Below, piece after piece: positions 1 through 7,685 of a DNA stretch of 11,898 bases. The DNA comes from Hyphomonas sp. (lineage in GTDB: Bacteria > Pseudomonadota > Alphaproteobacteria > Caulobacterales > Hyphomonadaceae). The stretch lies in assembly GCA_029287305.1 (NCBI GenBank), contig JARFRJ010000505.1, positions 1 to 11,898 of the forward strand, written 5' to 3'. The translations under genes and the position numbers were made by a program. Under the pieces are notes generated by a model. It was not told the origin of the DNA, made no database searches, and saw only the letters and a program-made list of their open reading frames with translations. The stretch's first letter is position 1, and the number at the start of each line of letters is the position of its first letter.

Positions 1-872
1 ATCGTGATCAGGATCAGCATGATAAAGCGCATGACACCGCTTTCGGTTTTCAACGCATTCAGAAAAGGTCCATTGCGCTCTTTCCAATCTTCCAGACGAA
101 AAGGTGGGGTGAGATTTTGCGCGATATTTTCCCGCGCGGCCTCTGTTGCCATATACTCGTCTAGGCGAATATCTAGGAGCTGCACAACGCCTTTTTGTTG
201 AATGAAAAGCTGTGCCTGCTGGAAAGGCATAAAGATATAGGCCGCATCCAACTCAAAACTGCCAGTTTCAATAAATCCGCCCACTATGTAGGTTTTCGAG
301 GTTGGCTTTTGCCCCATAATCGTGGCGGGTCCCTTCGCGCCGATCAAGGTCACCGGCGTGCCTTTGATCACGCCGAGGCGCCGCGCCAATTGGCTGCCCA
401 TAAGGATCGTATTACCGCCATGACGACCGACCCCATATTCGGCGACCTCCTGACTTAAAAAATCCTTGTAAATACTCAAATCCTCTGCCCGCACCCCGCG
501 CACAATTGCACCGCTCTGGGCCCAATCCGCATCGGCCAGAACCTGGCCTTCTAGGCTCGGTGTGACGGTCGCGACACCATCAAGACTTTTCAGAGTTTCC
601 GCTATTGAGAAGGCTTCTTCTTCCGGCATCATATTGAAAACAGCAAAGACATGCCCCTGCCCGCCAATCAGTGCATTGGTAATTGTCATGCGAAAGCCCG
701 TCATCAGTGACATGGTCACGATCAAGGCAATCACCGCCAGCATAATGCCGAGAAATGAGATAATCGATACCAGAGAGGCCCCGCCATTCTCACGCCGGGC
801 CCATAAATATCGCCAAGCCAGCGAGCGCTCTAAAGCGCCAAATGCGCGGGGTCGGGAGGGGTCACGCGCCAT
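1..872 (-). CDS. lolC: LolC/LolE-family lipoprotein-releasing ABC transporter permease (3' end missing)
   Basis: This is the inner-membrane permease of the Lol system, which with the ATPase LolD extracts outer-membrane lipoproteins from the inner membrane and hands them to the periplasmic carrier LolA. The frame is open from an ATG at 872-870 to the window edge, giving 290 residues of an expected 400-420. An N-terminal cytoplasmic stretch contains ERSLAWRYLWARR. It is followed by a first membrane helix at about 33-56 (SIISFLGIMLAVIALIVTM), the family motif MTGFR, a periplasmic domain at about 60-278, and the beginning of a second helix (VMRFIMLILI) at the cut end. The start codon overlaps the proS stop as TAATG, which suggests translational coupling; the upstream Shine-Dalgarno is weak. 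lolD would be expected next, outside the window. Many Alphaproteobacteria carry one such permease, so it may act as a homodimer (LolF-like) and the C/E distinction is uncertain. Confidence 0.92.
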   Translation of the reverse strand, partial: MARDPSRPRAFGALERSLAWRYLWARRENGGASLVSIISFLGIMLAVIALIVTMSLMTGFRMTITNALIGGQGHVFAVFNMMPEEEAFSIAETLKSLDGVATVTPSLEGQVLADADWAQSGAIVRGVRAEDLSIYKDFLSQEVAEYGVGRHGGNTILMGSQLARRLGVIKGTPVTLIGAKGPATIMGQKPTSKTYIVGGFIETGSFELDAAYIFMPFQQAQLFIQQKGVVQLLDIRLDEYMATEAARENIAQNLTPPFRLEDWKERNGPFLNALKTESGVMRFIMLILIT

Positions 873-2197
873 TAAGCCGCTTTCATCCGTGTAATCGCCT
901 CAACTAAGGAGCATTCTATGCGCGCGCCATCTCGACGGGATTTAAGTTCAACCCTGCCTTTTTCTGCCGCTTTCGGTCCGATAATGATTTGCCAGGGCAA
1001 GCCTATCAGGTCCATACGTGCAAATTTGCTGCCGGCCCGCTCATCTGTCTCATCATAGAGCGGATCAAACCCAGCCGCTTGCAGCTCTTTATAAGCGGCC
1101 TCACAAGCGGTCGCAGTGGCCTCATCCTTAGGTCGCATTGAGATCAATCCGACATCAAAGGGGGCGATACTGGCCGGCCAGACGATGCCCGCCTCATCAT
1201 GACAGGCTTCAATAATCGCACCGGCGAGCCGCGAAACGCCAATCCCATAAGAACCGCCATGAATATCGACAAGCTGGCCATCCTTATTCTGAACGGTGGC
1301 TTTCATAGGCTCAGAATATTTGGTGCCAAAATAGAAAATATGCCCAACTTCAATGCCGCGTGCGGCAATTTGGCGTTCCTTTGGCACACGGGCAAAGGCC
1401 TCGGCATCATGCTTTTCATCCGTAGCCGCATAATATTGCGTGCGCTTTTCCATTTCCCGGGCGAGCGCATCCTGATCCTCAAAATCAAAGTCTAGACCGG
1501 GCACAGGCACATCCAATATGGCTTTGTCGCAGAAAATAGCGCTTTCGCCGCTTTCCGAGAGAATCAGAAATTCATGGCTCAAATCCCCACCAATCGGCCC
1601 AGGATCGGCTTTCATCGGAATAGCTGTGACGCCCAGACGGTGAAACGTGTTCAGATAAGCTGCAAACATCTTTTGATAGGATAGACGGGCACCGGCTTCA
1701 TCCAAGTCGAAACTATAGGCATCTTTCATATAAAACTCACGCCCGCGCATAACGCCAAAGCGGGGGCGAATTTCATCCCGAAACTTCCATTGCTGATGAT
1801 AGAGATTGAGCGGTAATTGTTTATAGCTTTTGACATAGGCGCGAAATATTTCCGTAATCAGCTCTTCATTGGTCGGCCCATAAAGCATGTCCCGGCCACT
1901 GCGATCGGTGATCCGCAGCATTTCCTCGCCATAATCATCATAGCGACCTGATTCGCGCCAAAGATCCGCCTGTTGCAGGGTTGGCATCAGCATTTCGATC
2001 GCACCGGCCCGGCCCATCTCTTCGCGTACGATTCGTTCGATATTCTTAAGAACTTTGAAACCAAGCGGCAGCCAGGAGTAAATGCCCGCGCCGCTTTGAC
2101 GGATCATGCCAGAGCGCAGCATAAGCTGGTGCGAGGCAATCTCTGCATGAGAGGGGGCATCTTTGACAACAGGCAAGAAGAAGTTTGAAAGGCGCAT
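872..2197 (-). CDS. proS: prolyl-tRNA synthetase, short form without editing insertion (ProRS type 2)
   Basis: Cytoplasmic class II aminoacyl-tRNA synthetase that charges tRNA-Pro with proline using ATP. The 441 residues match the short alphaproteobacterial/mitochondrial-like form. The catalytic core includes GPTNEE (107-112), motif 2 around [17 protein letters not shown] (139-155) with KDAYSF (158-163), and motif 3 [11 protein letters not shown] (314-324). The anticodon-binding domain covers about 345-441. Only about 150 residues separate motifs 2 and 3, so the roughly 180-residue INS domain that removes mischarged alanine in E. coli-type ProRS is absent. Editing would have to come from a free-standing ProXp-ala protein encoded elsewhere. 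The ATG start is preceded by GGAG with a 7-base spacer, and the N-terminus begins with the usual RLSNFFLPV. It lies 46 bases after the DUF1467 gene and overlaps lolC by one base. Confidence 0.97.
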   Translation of the reverse strand: MRLSNFFLPVVKDAPSHAEIASHQLMLRSGMIRQSGAGIYSWLPLGFKVLKNIERIVREEMGRAGAIEMLMPTLQQADLWRESGRYDDYGEEMLRITDRSGRDMLYGPTNEELITEIFRAYVKSYKQLPLNLYHQQWKFRDEIRPRFGVMRGREFYMKDAYSFDLDEAGARLSYQKMFAAYLNTFHRLGVTAIPMKADPGPIGGDLSHEFLILSESGESAIFCDKAILDVPVPGLDFDFEDQDALAREMEKRTQYYAATDEKHDAEAFARVPKERQIAARGIEVGHIFYFGTKYSEPMKATVQNKDGQLVDIHGGSYGIGVSRLAGAIIEACHDEAGIVWPASIAPFDVGLISMRPKDEATATACEAAYKELQAAGFDPLYDETDERAGSKFARMDLIGLPWQIIIGPKAAEKGRVELKSRRDGARIECSLVEAITRMKAA

Positions 2198-2243
2198 CTG
2201 GGAACTCCGAAAGGGGCAGACTTAATTTAACGGGATGGGGGTT

Positions 2244-2480
2244 TCAAGCAGGGTCAAGCATCGGCAGGAAAATAGCTGCTATTAGCGTAATAAGCAAAGC
2301 ACCGGCGGTGGCCCAACGTGCTTTTTTAGCTAGGTTAGGGGCGACAGGCGCGCCGCTTTCTGTGCCAGCTATATTGTCCTCATGGCTTTCATGCTGGCTT
2401 TGCACCCCAATTGACAGGCATGGCAAAAATACCAGCCACCAGCTCACAAAGAAAATAATCAAAATTTGCGCCCAATGCAT
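2244..2480 (-). CDS. DUF1467 family small membrane protein, function unknown
   Basis: A 78-residue protein with two predicted membrane helices, at about 5-27 (rich in Trp, Phe and Leu) and 56-75. They are joined by a polar loop (28-55) that contains two His, several acidic residues and a KKAR cluster just before helix 2. The family is recognised from the first-helix pattern (SWWLVFLPCLSIGV), the two-helix layout and its place between mce and proS, which is its usual position in Alphaproteobacteria. The ATG follows AGAGGA, which lies just downstream of the mce stop; only 12 bases separate the two genes, so they are probably co-transcribed. Loop charge suggests the connecting loop is cytoplasmic, but that is inference. 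No biochemical role is known to me and none is assigned. Recognition is from memory of the family, not from a search. Confidence 0.85.
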   Translation of the reverse strand: MHWAQILIIFFVSWWLVFLPCLSIGVQSQHESHEDNIAGTESGAPVAPNLAKKARWATAGALLITLIAAIFLPMLDPA

Positions 2481-2492
2481 AAGATATCCTCT

Positions 2493-2912
2493 TCAGTGGC
2501 CAGTTTTCGGCGTTTCCATCAATTCTATCAAAACGCCATTGGAGTTTTTCGGATGGATGAAAATAATTGGCGTGCCATGCGCTCCTATTCGCGGTTCCCC
2601 TAGCACTGTGGCACCGCGCGCATGCATCGTGGTAACCGCCTGATCAATATCGGGCACCTCAAAACACACATGATGTTGACCGCCTTTAGGGTTTTTCTGG
2701 AGGAAATTCCAGATCGGCGAGGTCTCATCTAGGGGTTCAATCAATTCAATCTGACTGTTTGGTAAATTTACAAAACAAACCTTCACACCCTGAGCAGGCA
2801 TATCAAAAGGTGTCGTAATATCGCTCACCCCATAGAGTGTACGATACGTCTCTATAGCCTCTGTCAAAGATGGAACAGCGATTCCAACATGATTTAAACG
2901 TCCTATTTGCAT
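2493..2912 (-). CDS. mce: methylmalonyl-CoA/ethylmalonyl-CoA epimerase (VOC superfamily)
   Basis: Interconverts the 2R and 2S epimers of methylmalonyl-CoA (and probably ethylmalonyl-CoA). This links propionyl-CoA carboxylase to methylmalonyl-CoA mutase, so it serves propionate, odd-chain fatty acid and branched amino acid breakdown in the cytoplasm. The 139 residues form two VOC repeats with NHVGIAV at 7-13 and GGQHHVCFEV at 77-86. By comparison with the Propionibacterium enzyme the metal ligands are H8, E56 (Gln in that enzyme), H81 and E130. The C-terminal block GAHGTPIIFIHPKNSNGVL is close to the animal/alphaproteobacterial type. The ATG has a strong AAGGAG at 2922-2927 with a 9-base spacer. 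It is the first gene after the 136-base gap and may have its own promoter. A different VOC substrate is possible but unlikely given the motif match. Confidence 0.94.
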   Translation of the reverse strand: MQIGRLNHVGIAVPSLTEAIETYRTLYGVSDITTPFDMPAQGVKVCFVNLPNSQIELIEPLDETSPIWNFLQKNPKGGQHHVCFEVPDIDQAVTTMHARGATVLGEPRIGAHGTPIIFIHPKNSNGVLIELMETPKTGH

Positions 2913-2921
2913 AGCATGGGT

Positions 2922-2927
2922 CTCCTT
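2922..2927 (-). promoter_or_regulatory. ribosome binding site of mce
   Basis: AAGGAG on the minus strand, nine bases before the ATG at 2912-2910. It decides the start: another ATG five bases upstream (2917-2915) is out of frame and too close to the Shine-Dalgarno. Confidence 0.75.
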
Positions 2928-2938
2928 AACGAAACGTA

Positions 2939-2964
2939 AAGCTGGCCGAATGAATATTCAGCTT
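2939..2964 (-). repeat. inverted repeat with nested palindrome in the mce leader
   Basis: On the minus strand AAGCTG (2964-2959) is answered by CAGCTT (2944-2939), a 6-base stem with a 14-base loop. Overlapping one arm is the perfect 10-base palindrome TGAATATTCA (2951-2960). It sits between the TATAAT box and the mce ribosome binding site, around the predicted start of transcription. It could be an operator or a leader hairpin. The following bases are only moderately T-rich, so it is a poor terminator. Confidence 0.3.
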
Positions 2965-2996
2965 AGCATTATAGTCCCAAGCCTTGCATCCAAATT
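2961..2996 (-). promoter_or_regulatory. candidate sigma-70-type promoter for mce-DUF1467-proS-lolC
   Basis: A perfect TATAAT lies on the minus strand at 2973-2968, inside the only long gap of the window. A start near 2961 would give a leader of about 50 bases before mce. The -35 element is poor: the nearest TTG-type hexamer, TTGGAT at 2993-2988, leaves only a 14-base spacer, and the hexamer at 17 bases is AATTTG. The box may therefore need an activator or be fortuitous. Its position at the start of a tightly packed group of four genes supports it. Confidence 0.4.
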
Positions 2997-3048
2997 TCAG
3001 ATTAAATCCTGTTAAACAGACAAGCGCATAGGACATTTTCAAGGTCGC

Positions 3049-4716
3049 TTATACGCGCATAATCAGGACATCAATGAGAGGCTTTTTGCGCATGGCTTTC
3101 TCGCATGTCTTTTTGATAGCGCGCTGCAATCGTTTTTCAATCTGCTCATCTGAGCCCCGCGCGGTTGGAGACATCGCTTTGAGGGCAGTTTCTGCCACGT
3201 CTTCGATAATATCCAGCACCTCATGGGCTTCGCCGCCATCGGCCTCGGAAAATCCGCGTGCGGTACATAAGGGGCCATCGAGAATTTGACCCTTCTTATT
3301 AAGAGCAATAGCGAGGCTGACACAGCCCTGATGGGCAAGTTTGCGTCTTTCGCGCAATCCAGCAGATCCATCTGGAACCAAATATGTACCTTCCAAATGC
3401 AAACGCCCGGACGGGACATTATCAATAAGGCGAGCCGGGCCAGGGGCGAGGCGCACCATATCGCCATTATTGGGTGTTGCGACCTGTTTTACCTGTAATG
3501 ATTTAGCATATTTGGCATGTTCCAGAATATGTCGTCTTTCGCCATGCACAGGAACAGATATTTCAGGTCTGACCCAGCCATACATGCGGGCAAGTTCATC
3601 GCGGCAGGGATGACCGGAGACGTGGATTGGGGCCTCCAGCATATCTGGTGTCATCAGATTAACTCCGGCATTAGCCAATGCGTTTTGCATTTCAAAAATA
3701 CCGCTCTCATTGCCGGGAATTGTGCGCGAGGAAAAGACCACTGTATCCCCTGCCCCCAAAGTGACATGTCGATGCTCGCCCCGGGCAATGCGCCCAAGGG
3801 CAGCGCGAGGTTCACCCTGGGACCCGGTGCACAGATAGAGGATTTTCTCAGCCGGAAAAAAACCGGCCTCATCATCGCGCACAAAGTCTTGTACCCCTTT
3901 GAGATATCCAGCCTGTTTGGCCGCACTTGTCACTTTATGCATGGAGCGCCCCAGCAGGCAGACCCGGCGTCCGGCCGCCTCTGCGGCAAGAATAATACTT
4001 TCCACCCGAGCCACATTAGAGGCAAAAGTGGTAACCGCGACCTTGCCCGGTAAATCTGCGATCAAATCCTTAAGCGCGCTGCGAACGCCAGCCTCAGAGC
4101 CTGCTTCGCCCGCTTCAAACACATTGGTTGAATCGCAAACCATGGCAAGCACGCCCGTTTCGCCAAGCTCTTTGATCCGCGCCTCCGAAAAGTCATCGCC
4201 CAGCATCGGCGCAGGATCGATCTTCCAGTCCCCTGTATGGAAAATAAGCCCAAGCGGGGTTGTAATGGCCAGTGCATTCATTTCCGGTATGGAGTGTGTG
4301 AGCGGTACGTATTCGACGGAAAAAGACCCAATCTGGACTATATCGCCGGGTGCGATAGTTGATAGGGCGCCCGGGTCAACATCCCATTCGTGCAGCTTAT
4401 GGCGCACAAGCTCAGCGCAAAAAGGCGTTGCATACATTGGCGCTTTAAATCTTGACCATAATAAGCCAGCAGCCCCGATATGATCCTCATGCGCATGGGT
4501 AAAGAAAATCGCCTCGACCCGCTCATCTTCCAGAAAAGACGGATCAGCGGTAATCAGGTCAATGCCGGGCGTATCAGCATTACCAAAAGTGACCCCCATA
4601 TCAACAATGATCCAGCGTCGCTTATGCGCAGGCCCAAAGCCATAGGCATTTAAATTCATACCTATTTCCTGACAGCCGCCAAGAGGAAGAAAGACAAGTT
4701 CCGATGATTCAGTCAT
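3049..4716 (-). CDS. rnj: ribonuclease J (metallo-beta-lactamase/beta-CASP RNase)
   Basis: Zinc-dependent cytoplasmic RNase with 5'-to-3' exonuclease and endonuclease activity, acting in rRNA maturation and mRNA turnover; in Alphaproteobacteria it coexists with RNase E. The 555 residues match family length. Visible features in order: N-terminal [11 protein letters not shown] (11-21); metal-binding HAHEDH (74-79) with H141 and D163; the beta-CASP domain at about 200-360, holding GSQGEP (298-303); SGHP (367-370); PVHGE with the C-terminal-side metal-ligand H391; and a C-terminal domain from about 440. All expected metal ligands are present, so the enzyme should be active. The ATG start overlaps the coaX 3' end by 8 bases (shared ATGACTGA), indicating coupled translation. 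The downstream neighbour mce is separated by the 136-base gap. Confidence 0.97.
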   Translation of the reverse strand: MTESSELVFLPLGGCQEIGMNLNAYGFGPAHKRRWIIVDMGVTFGNADTPGIDLITADPSFLEDERVEAIFFTHAHEDHIGAAGLLWSRFKAPMYATPFCAELVRHKLHEWDVDPGALSTIAPGDIVQIGSFSVEYVPLTHSIPEMNALAITTPLGLIFHTGDWKIDPAPMLGDDFSEARIKELGETGVLAMVCDSTNVFEAGEAGSEAGVRSALKDLIADLPGKVAVTTFASNVARVESIILAAEAAGRRVCLLGRSMHKVTSAAKQAGYLKGVQDFVRDDEAGFFPAEKILYLCTGSQGEPRAALGRIARGEHRHVTLGAGDTVVFSSRTIPGNESGIFEMQNALANAGVNLMTPDMLEAPIHVSGHPCRDELARMYGWVRPEISVPVHGERRHILEHAKYAKSLQVKQVATPNNGDMVRLAPGPARLIDNVPSGRLHLEGTYLVPDGSAGLRERRKLAHQGCVSLAIALNKKGQILDGPLCTARGFSEADGGEAHEVLDIIEDVAETALKAMSPTARGSDEQIEKRLQRAIKKTCEKAMRKKPLIDVLIMRV

Positions 4717-5494
4717 TTAAAGGCGCCTTTGTGGTGCGTTGATATATCTCCAAAAGCCCTCTAATGGTGACATCAAAATCATAATGATCAATAGTTTCAC
4801 TGGCCCCCTCGAATAAGGAGGCAATTCCACCTGTGGCAATAACGGTCATCTGGCCCCCATATTCAGCTTTAATACGCTGAACTAGGCCGTCAATTAAACT
4901 GACATAGCCCCAGAAGACGCCCGATTGCATAGCCGACAACGTATCACCGCCGATCACCGTTTCAGGTTTTTGAATGGCAATACGCGGTAATTGCGCGGCC
5001 GCATCATGCAAGGCCCGCATCGACAGATTGATCCCTGGGCAGATAATACCGCCCTCAAATCCACCATCCGCCCCCACGACATCAAATGTGGTTGCGGTCC
5101 CGCTATCAATCACGATCAATGGGCCCTTATAGGCGACATGAGCCCCGACAGCATTGACAAGCCGGTCAGCGCCGGCCTGTTCAGGTCGCTTTATCCTGAT
5201 ATCCACACCCAGCTTCACATCAGGCTCACCGATAAAAAACGGCTCCACACTCAGATATCGACGGGCAAAATTGCGAAAATTGAAAATGGCTTGTGGAACC
5301 ACAGTAGAGACAATACAGCCCGTGACTTTGCCAATAACAATATTGTGTATCTCACATAATTGCTTGAACCAGACGGCATAATCATCGGCTGTCCGCGATG
5401 CATCGGTGGCGAGGCGCCATTGCGATATCCAGCTTGTGCCATCATATAGCGCGAAAACACTATTGGTATTACCGACATCTATGGCAAGTAGCAT
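4709..5494 (-). CDS. coaX: type III pantothenate kinase
   Basis: First and committed step of coenzyme A synthesis: ATP-dependent phosphorylation of pantothenate in the cytoplasm. The type III enzyme is ASKHA-fold, typically depends on a monovalent cation and is not feedback-inhibited by CoA. The 261 residues show the phosphate-binding DVGNT (6-10), the pantothenate-site [11 protein letters not shown] (108-118) with the likely catalytic D110, and [11 protein letters not shown] (130-140). ATGG (220-223) lies near the C-terminus. The ATG lies 5 bases after the birA stop (TGACGGCCATG on the minus strand) with only a weak Shine-Dalgarno (GTGAG), so it probably depends on ribosomes finishing birA. 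The 3' end overlaps rnj by 8 bases. The birA-coaX pairing is recurrent in bacteria; fused BirA-CoaX proteins are known elsewhere, but here they are separate. Confidence 0.96.
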   Translation of the reverse strand: MLLAIDVGNTNSVFALYDGTSWISQWRLATDASRTADDYAVWFKQLCEIHNIVIGKVTGCIVSTVVPQAIFNFRNFARRYLSVEPFFIGEPDVKLGVDIRIKRPEQAGADRLVNAVGAHVAYKGPLIVIDSGTATTFDVVGADGGFEGGIICPGINLSMRALHDAAAQLPRIAIQKPETVIGGDTLSAMQSGVFWGYVSLIDGLVQRIKAEYGGQMTVIATGGIASLFEGASETIDHYDFDVTIRGLLEIYQRTTKAPLND

Positions 5495-5499
5495 GGCCG

Positions 5500-6249
5500 T
5501 CAGCTCACTTCTCTGATCAGATCAACATCACCTGATCTGATAATCTGGCGGCTGCCTGTTGGCAATTGCAAGATGAGAGCACCATCTGTGTCCAAATCGT
5601 CAAATATGCCTTCTAAAACCTCATTGCCAGCGCGAATGCGTACCTTGCCGCCATGACCGTCAGCCCGTTTGAGCCAAGCCTGCCGCGTGTCTTCAAAACC
5701 ATACTCCAGGGCGCTCAGGCGCTCAAAAAAGCGATGCCGTAACACCTCAAACACGCGAGCGGATGTCAATGGGAGAAGATGATCTGCTTGCGAAAGCTCT
5801 TTCAGGCAGGCGGCGGCTTGGTCCAACCCTGAAGGCGCGTGGATTATATTGATCCCGATCCCGACAGCGACCCAGCGCGTCTGGTCAACTGTCCCGGATT
5901 CGATCAGGATGCCGCCAATTTTTGCGCCATTGCAGCGCACATCATTTGGCCATTTTAAAGCGATAGTCGCATTTGGGGCAAAATGCTCAGCCGTATCGGC
6001 AACCGCAAGACCGGCAGCAAACGGAATATGTGTCAACGCATTTAACGGGGCATGCCATTGAAACAATGCCGTAGTGTAGAGGTTTCCGACCTCTGAAACC
6101 CAAACACGCCCCAACCGTCCCCGTCCCCTGCCCTGACGATGCGCGCATATCCACTGATCTTCAAAATCGGCCTTTGCGGCCCGCCGATGTGCTTCACTAT
6201 TGGTGCTGTCCAAGGTCTCAAACCAGGACACAGGCGCATTGGCTCTCAT
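5500..6249 (-). CDS. birA: biotin--[acetyl-CoA-carboxylase] ligase, monofunctional
   Basis: Activates biotin with ATP to biotinyl-5'-AMP and transfers it to the biotin-carrier lysine of carboxylases such as acetyl-CoA and propionyl-CoA carboxylase. The catalytic domain is complete: STNSEA near the N-terminus, the adenylate-binding loop [11 protein letters not shown] at about 38-48, KWPND at about 99-103, and KIGGILIE with the biotin-contacting lysine near 110. A small beta-barrel C-terminal domain covers about 202-247. The protein begins directly at the catalytic domain, so the DNA-binding HTH of bifunctional E. coli BirA is missing and it should not repress biotin genes. I choose the ATG at 6249-6247, which overlaps the nuoN stop by one base (TGATG), giving 249 residues. 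A TTG one codon upstream (6252) is possible but less likely. coaX follows after 5 bases. Confidence 0.94.
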   Translation of the reverse strand: MRANAPVSWFETLDSTNSEAHRRAAKADFEDQWICAHRQGRGRGRLGRVWVSEVGNLYTTALFQWHAPLNALTHIPFAAGLAVADTAEHFAPNATIALKWPNDVRCNGAKIGGILIESGTVDQTRWVAVGIGINIIHAPSGLDQAAACLKELSQADHLLPLTSARVFEVLRHRFFERLSALEYGFEDTRQAWLKRADGHGGKVRIRAGNEVLEGIFDDLDTDGALILQLPTGSRQIIRSGDVDLIREVS

Positions 6250-7679
6250 CAAGATAAACTCGATGCGGCCGCATCTGTCAGAGCCTCTATCTGACCAATC
6301 CAGATTAGGAAACCAATCGCCGCCAAGGAGGCCACCAAGACAATTAGGCGAACAGAGCGGTCAACCGGCTCAAAAGCCTCTAAAGCTGGCTTGAACCATA
6401 TCACATGGATAATCCGCAAATAATAGGCCGCGGCAATGACGGAAGACAGGACGAGCACGATCGCCAGCCATAGAAAATCTGCCTCTATGGAGATTTGCAG
6501 GAGTCTCAGTTTTGGCCAGAACCCGCCGAGCGGGGGCAAGCCAGCGATGGAAACCAGCAATAAGGTCAGACCAAGCGCCAAGCCGGGATGCGCTTTATAG
6601 AGGCCGGACAGTTCATTAATGTCCTCCACCATTCCACCAGACCGGCGCATCGCCAAAACGCCAGCAAAAAGACCAAGAGAGGTCAGCGCATAAATCGTCA
6701 TAAAGAGGAGCAATGGGGAGGCCCCCAATTCCATTCCAACCGATAAAGCAATGGTTGCATAGCCAATATTGGCGATCGAAGAATAGGCCAGAAGCCGCTT
6801 GATATTTGTCTGCGCCAATGCCCCAAAGGCACCGATCAGCATAGATAGGGTGGCGATGATAACGAGAATTAACTGCCAGTCCTCTATCAGCGATCCAAAC
6901 ACAGTAAACAGGATGATCGCAAAAACACCCATACCAGCAAATTTTGGCGCGGTGGCAAAAAAAGCGACCACAGGTGTCGGCGCGCCTTCATAGACATCTG
7001 GTGTCCAGACATGCATGGGCGCAGCAGAAACTTTAAAGGCAAGCCCCGATATCATCAGCACCAGTCCAAAAATAAAGCCAACAGAGACGTCTTCAGAGGA
7101 TGCAAATTCAGCGATATCGCGATAGCTCGCCGATCCGCTATAGCCATATATCAAGGACGCCCCATAGAGCAAAAGGCCAGAGGCTAAAGCGCCGAGGACA
7201 AAATATTTCAATCCCGCCTCCGAAGATCGCGGACTGTCTCTATTAAAGGCAGCGAGGATATAGGAGGACAGGCCCAATATCTCAATACCCATATAGAGGG
7301 TCATCAAATTCGCGGATGACAGAATAAGCCCCATGCCGAGAGCCGAAAAGATAAACAGGATGGGATATTCATAACGGCGCGTCTTATGACGGCTCATAAA
7401 GCCGTCTGAGATCAATAGCGCTAATCCGGCAAGGCTGTAGCAGAATATTTTAATGTAATTTGTGAAAGGGCTAGAGACGATGAGATCATTAAACGCGCTG
7501 CCACCCTCATAGGTAAGCACGGCGATAAAGGCTGCGATAAACAGGGTAAACGCCGCCAAGCGGTATGATAGGGTAATAAAACTATCCCGGAAAATCGCGC
7601 CAAGGGTCAGCCCGACCAATCCTGCAATGGCGAGAAAAAGCTCAGAGCCTGCCCCGTTCAGGAGTGTTGTAAAATCCAT
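6249..7679 (-). CDS. nuoN: NADH:quinone oxidoreductase subunit N (complex I, ND2-like)
   Basis: Antiporter-like proton-channel subunit of the complex I membrane arm, next to the NuoA/J/K module. The 476 residues are almost wholly hydrophobic, about 14 membrane helices. The buried charged line of the family is present: E133 in GIEILGLSSY; K216 in AFKVSAAPMHVWTPDVYEG; K246 in APKFAG; and K390 in GFWPKLRLL, the counterpart of the conserved lysine on the second broken helix. That last segment normally reads GFxxKFxxF, so the WPKLRLL form is a local variant (compared from memory). The ATG is preceded by AGGAGG (7690-7695) with a 10-base spacer, a Shine-Dalgarno that overlaps the last codons of nuoM; the gap to nuoM is 6 bases. 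The stop codon overlaps the birA start. Confidence 0.97.
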   Translation of the reverse strand: MDFTTLLNGAGSELFLAIAGLVGLTLGAIFRDSFITLSYRLAAFTLFIAAFIAVLTYEGGSAFNDLIVSSPFTNYIKIFCYSLAGLALLISDGFMSRHKTRRYEYPILFIFSALGMGLILSSANLMTLYMGIEILGLSSYILAAFNRDSPRSSEAGLKYFVLGALASGLLLYGASLIYGYSGSASYRDIAEFASSEDVSVGFIFGLVLMISGLAFKVSAAPMHVWTPDVYEGAPTPVVAFFATAPKFAGMGVFAIILFTVFGSLIEDWQLILVIIATLSMLIGAFGALAQTNIKRLLAYSSIANIGYATIALSVGMELGASPLLLFMTIYALTSLGLFAGVLAMRRSGGMVEDINELSGLYKAHPGLALGLTLLLVSIAGLPPLGGFWPKLRLLQISIEADFLWLAIVLVLSSVIAAAYYLRIIHVIWFKPALEAFEPVDRSVRLIVLVASLAAIGFLIWIGQIEALTDAAASSLS

Positions 7680-7685
7680 GCTCGC

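Larger units (their letters stand above)
2913..3048. other. 136-base intergenic gap between rnj and mce
   Basis: The only sizeable non-coding stretch in the window. It holds the candidate TATAAT box, the AAGCTG/CAGCTT repeat, and a near-palindrome CTGTTAAACAG at 3009-3019. I find no strong GC-rich hairpin followed by a T-run after rnj, so read-through from the upstream unit into mce is plausible. Confidence 0.7.

Noticed and set aside
2185..2643. Plus-strand open frame of 152 codons covering the DUF1467 gene and flanks
   Set aside because: It crosses three minus-strand genes and an intergenic gap with low-complexity residues and no family match; the DUF1467 reading has a good Shine-Dalgarno and membrane pattern.
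2939..3019. Rho-independent terminator after rnj
   Set aside because: The available inverted repeats (AAGCTG/CAGCTT and CTGTTAAACAG) are short, AT-rich and not followed by a clear T-run, so I do not call a terminator.
3517..4483. Two overlapping plus-strand open frames (178 and 194 codons) opposite rnj
   Set aside because: No domain or convincing ribosome binding site, and the opposite strand encodes a full RNase J with all metal ligands.
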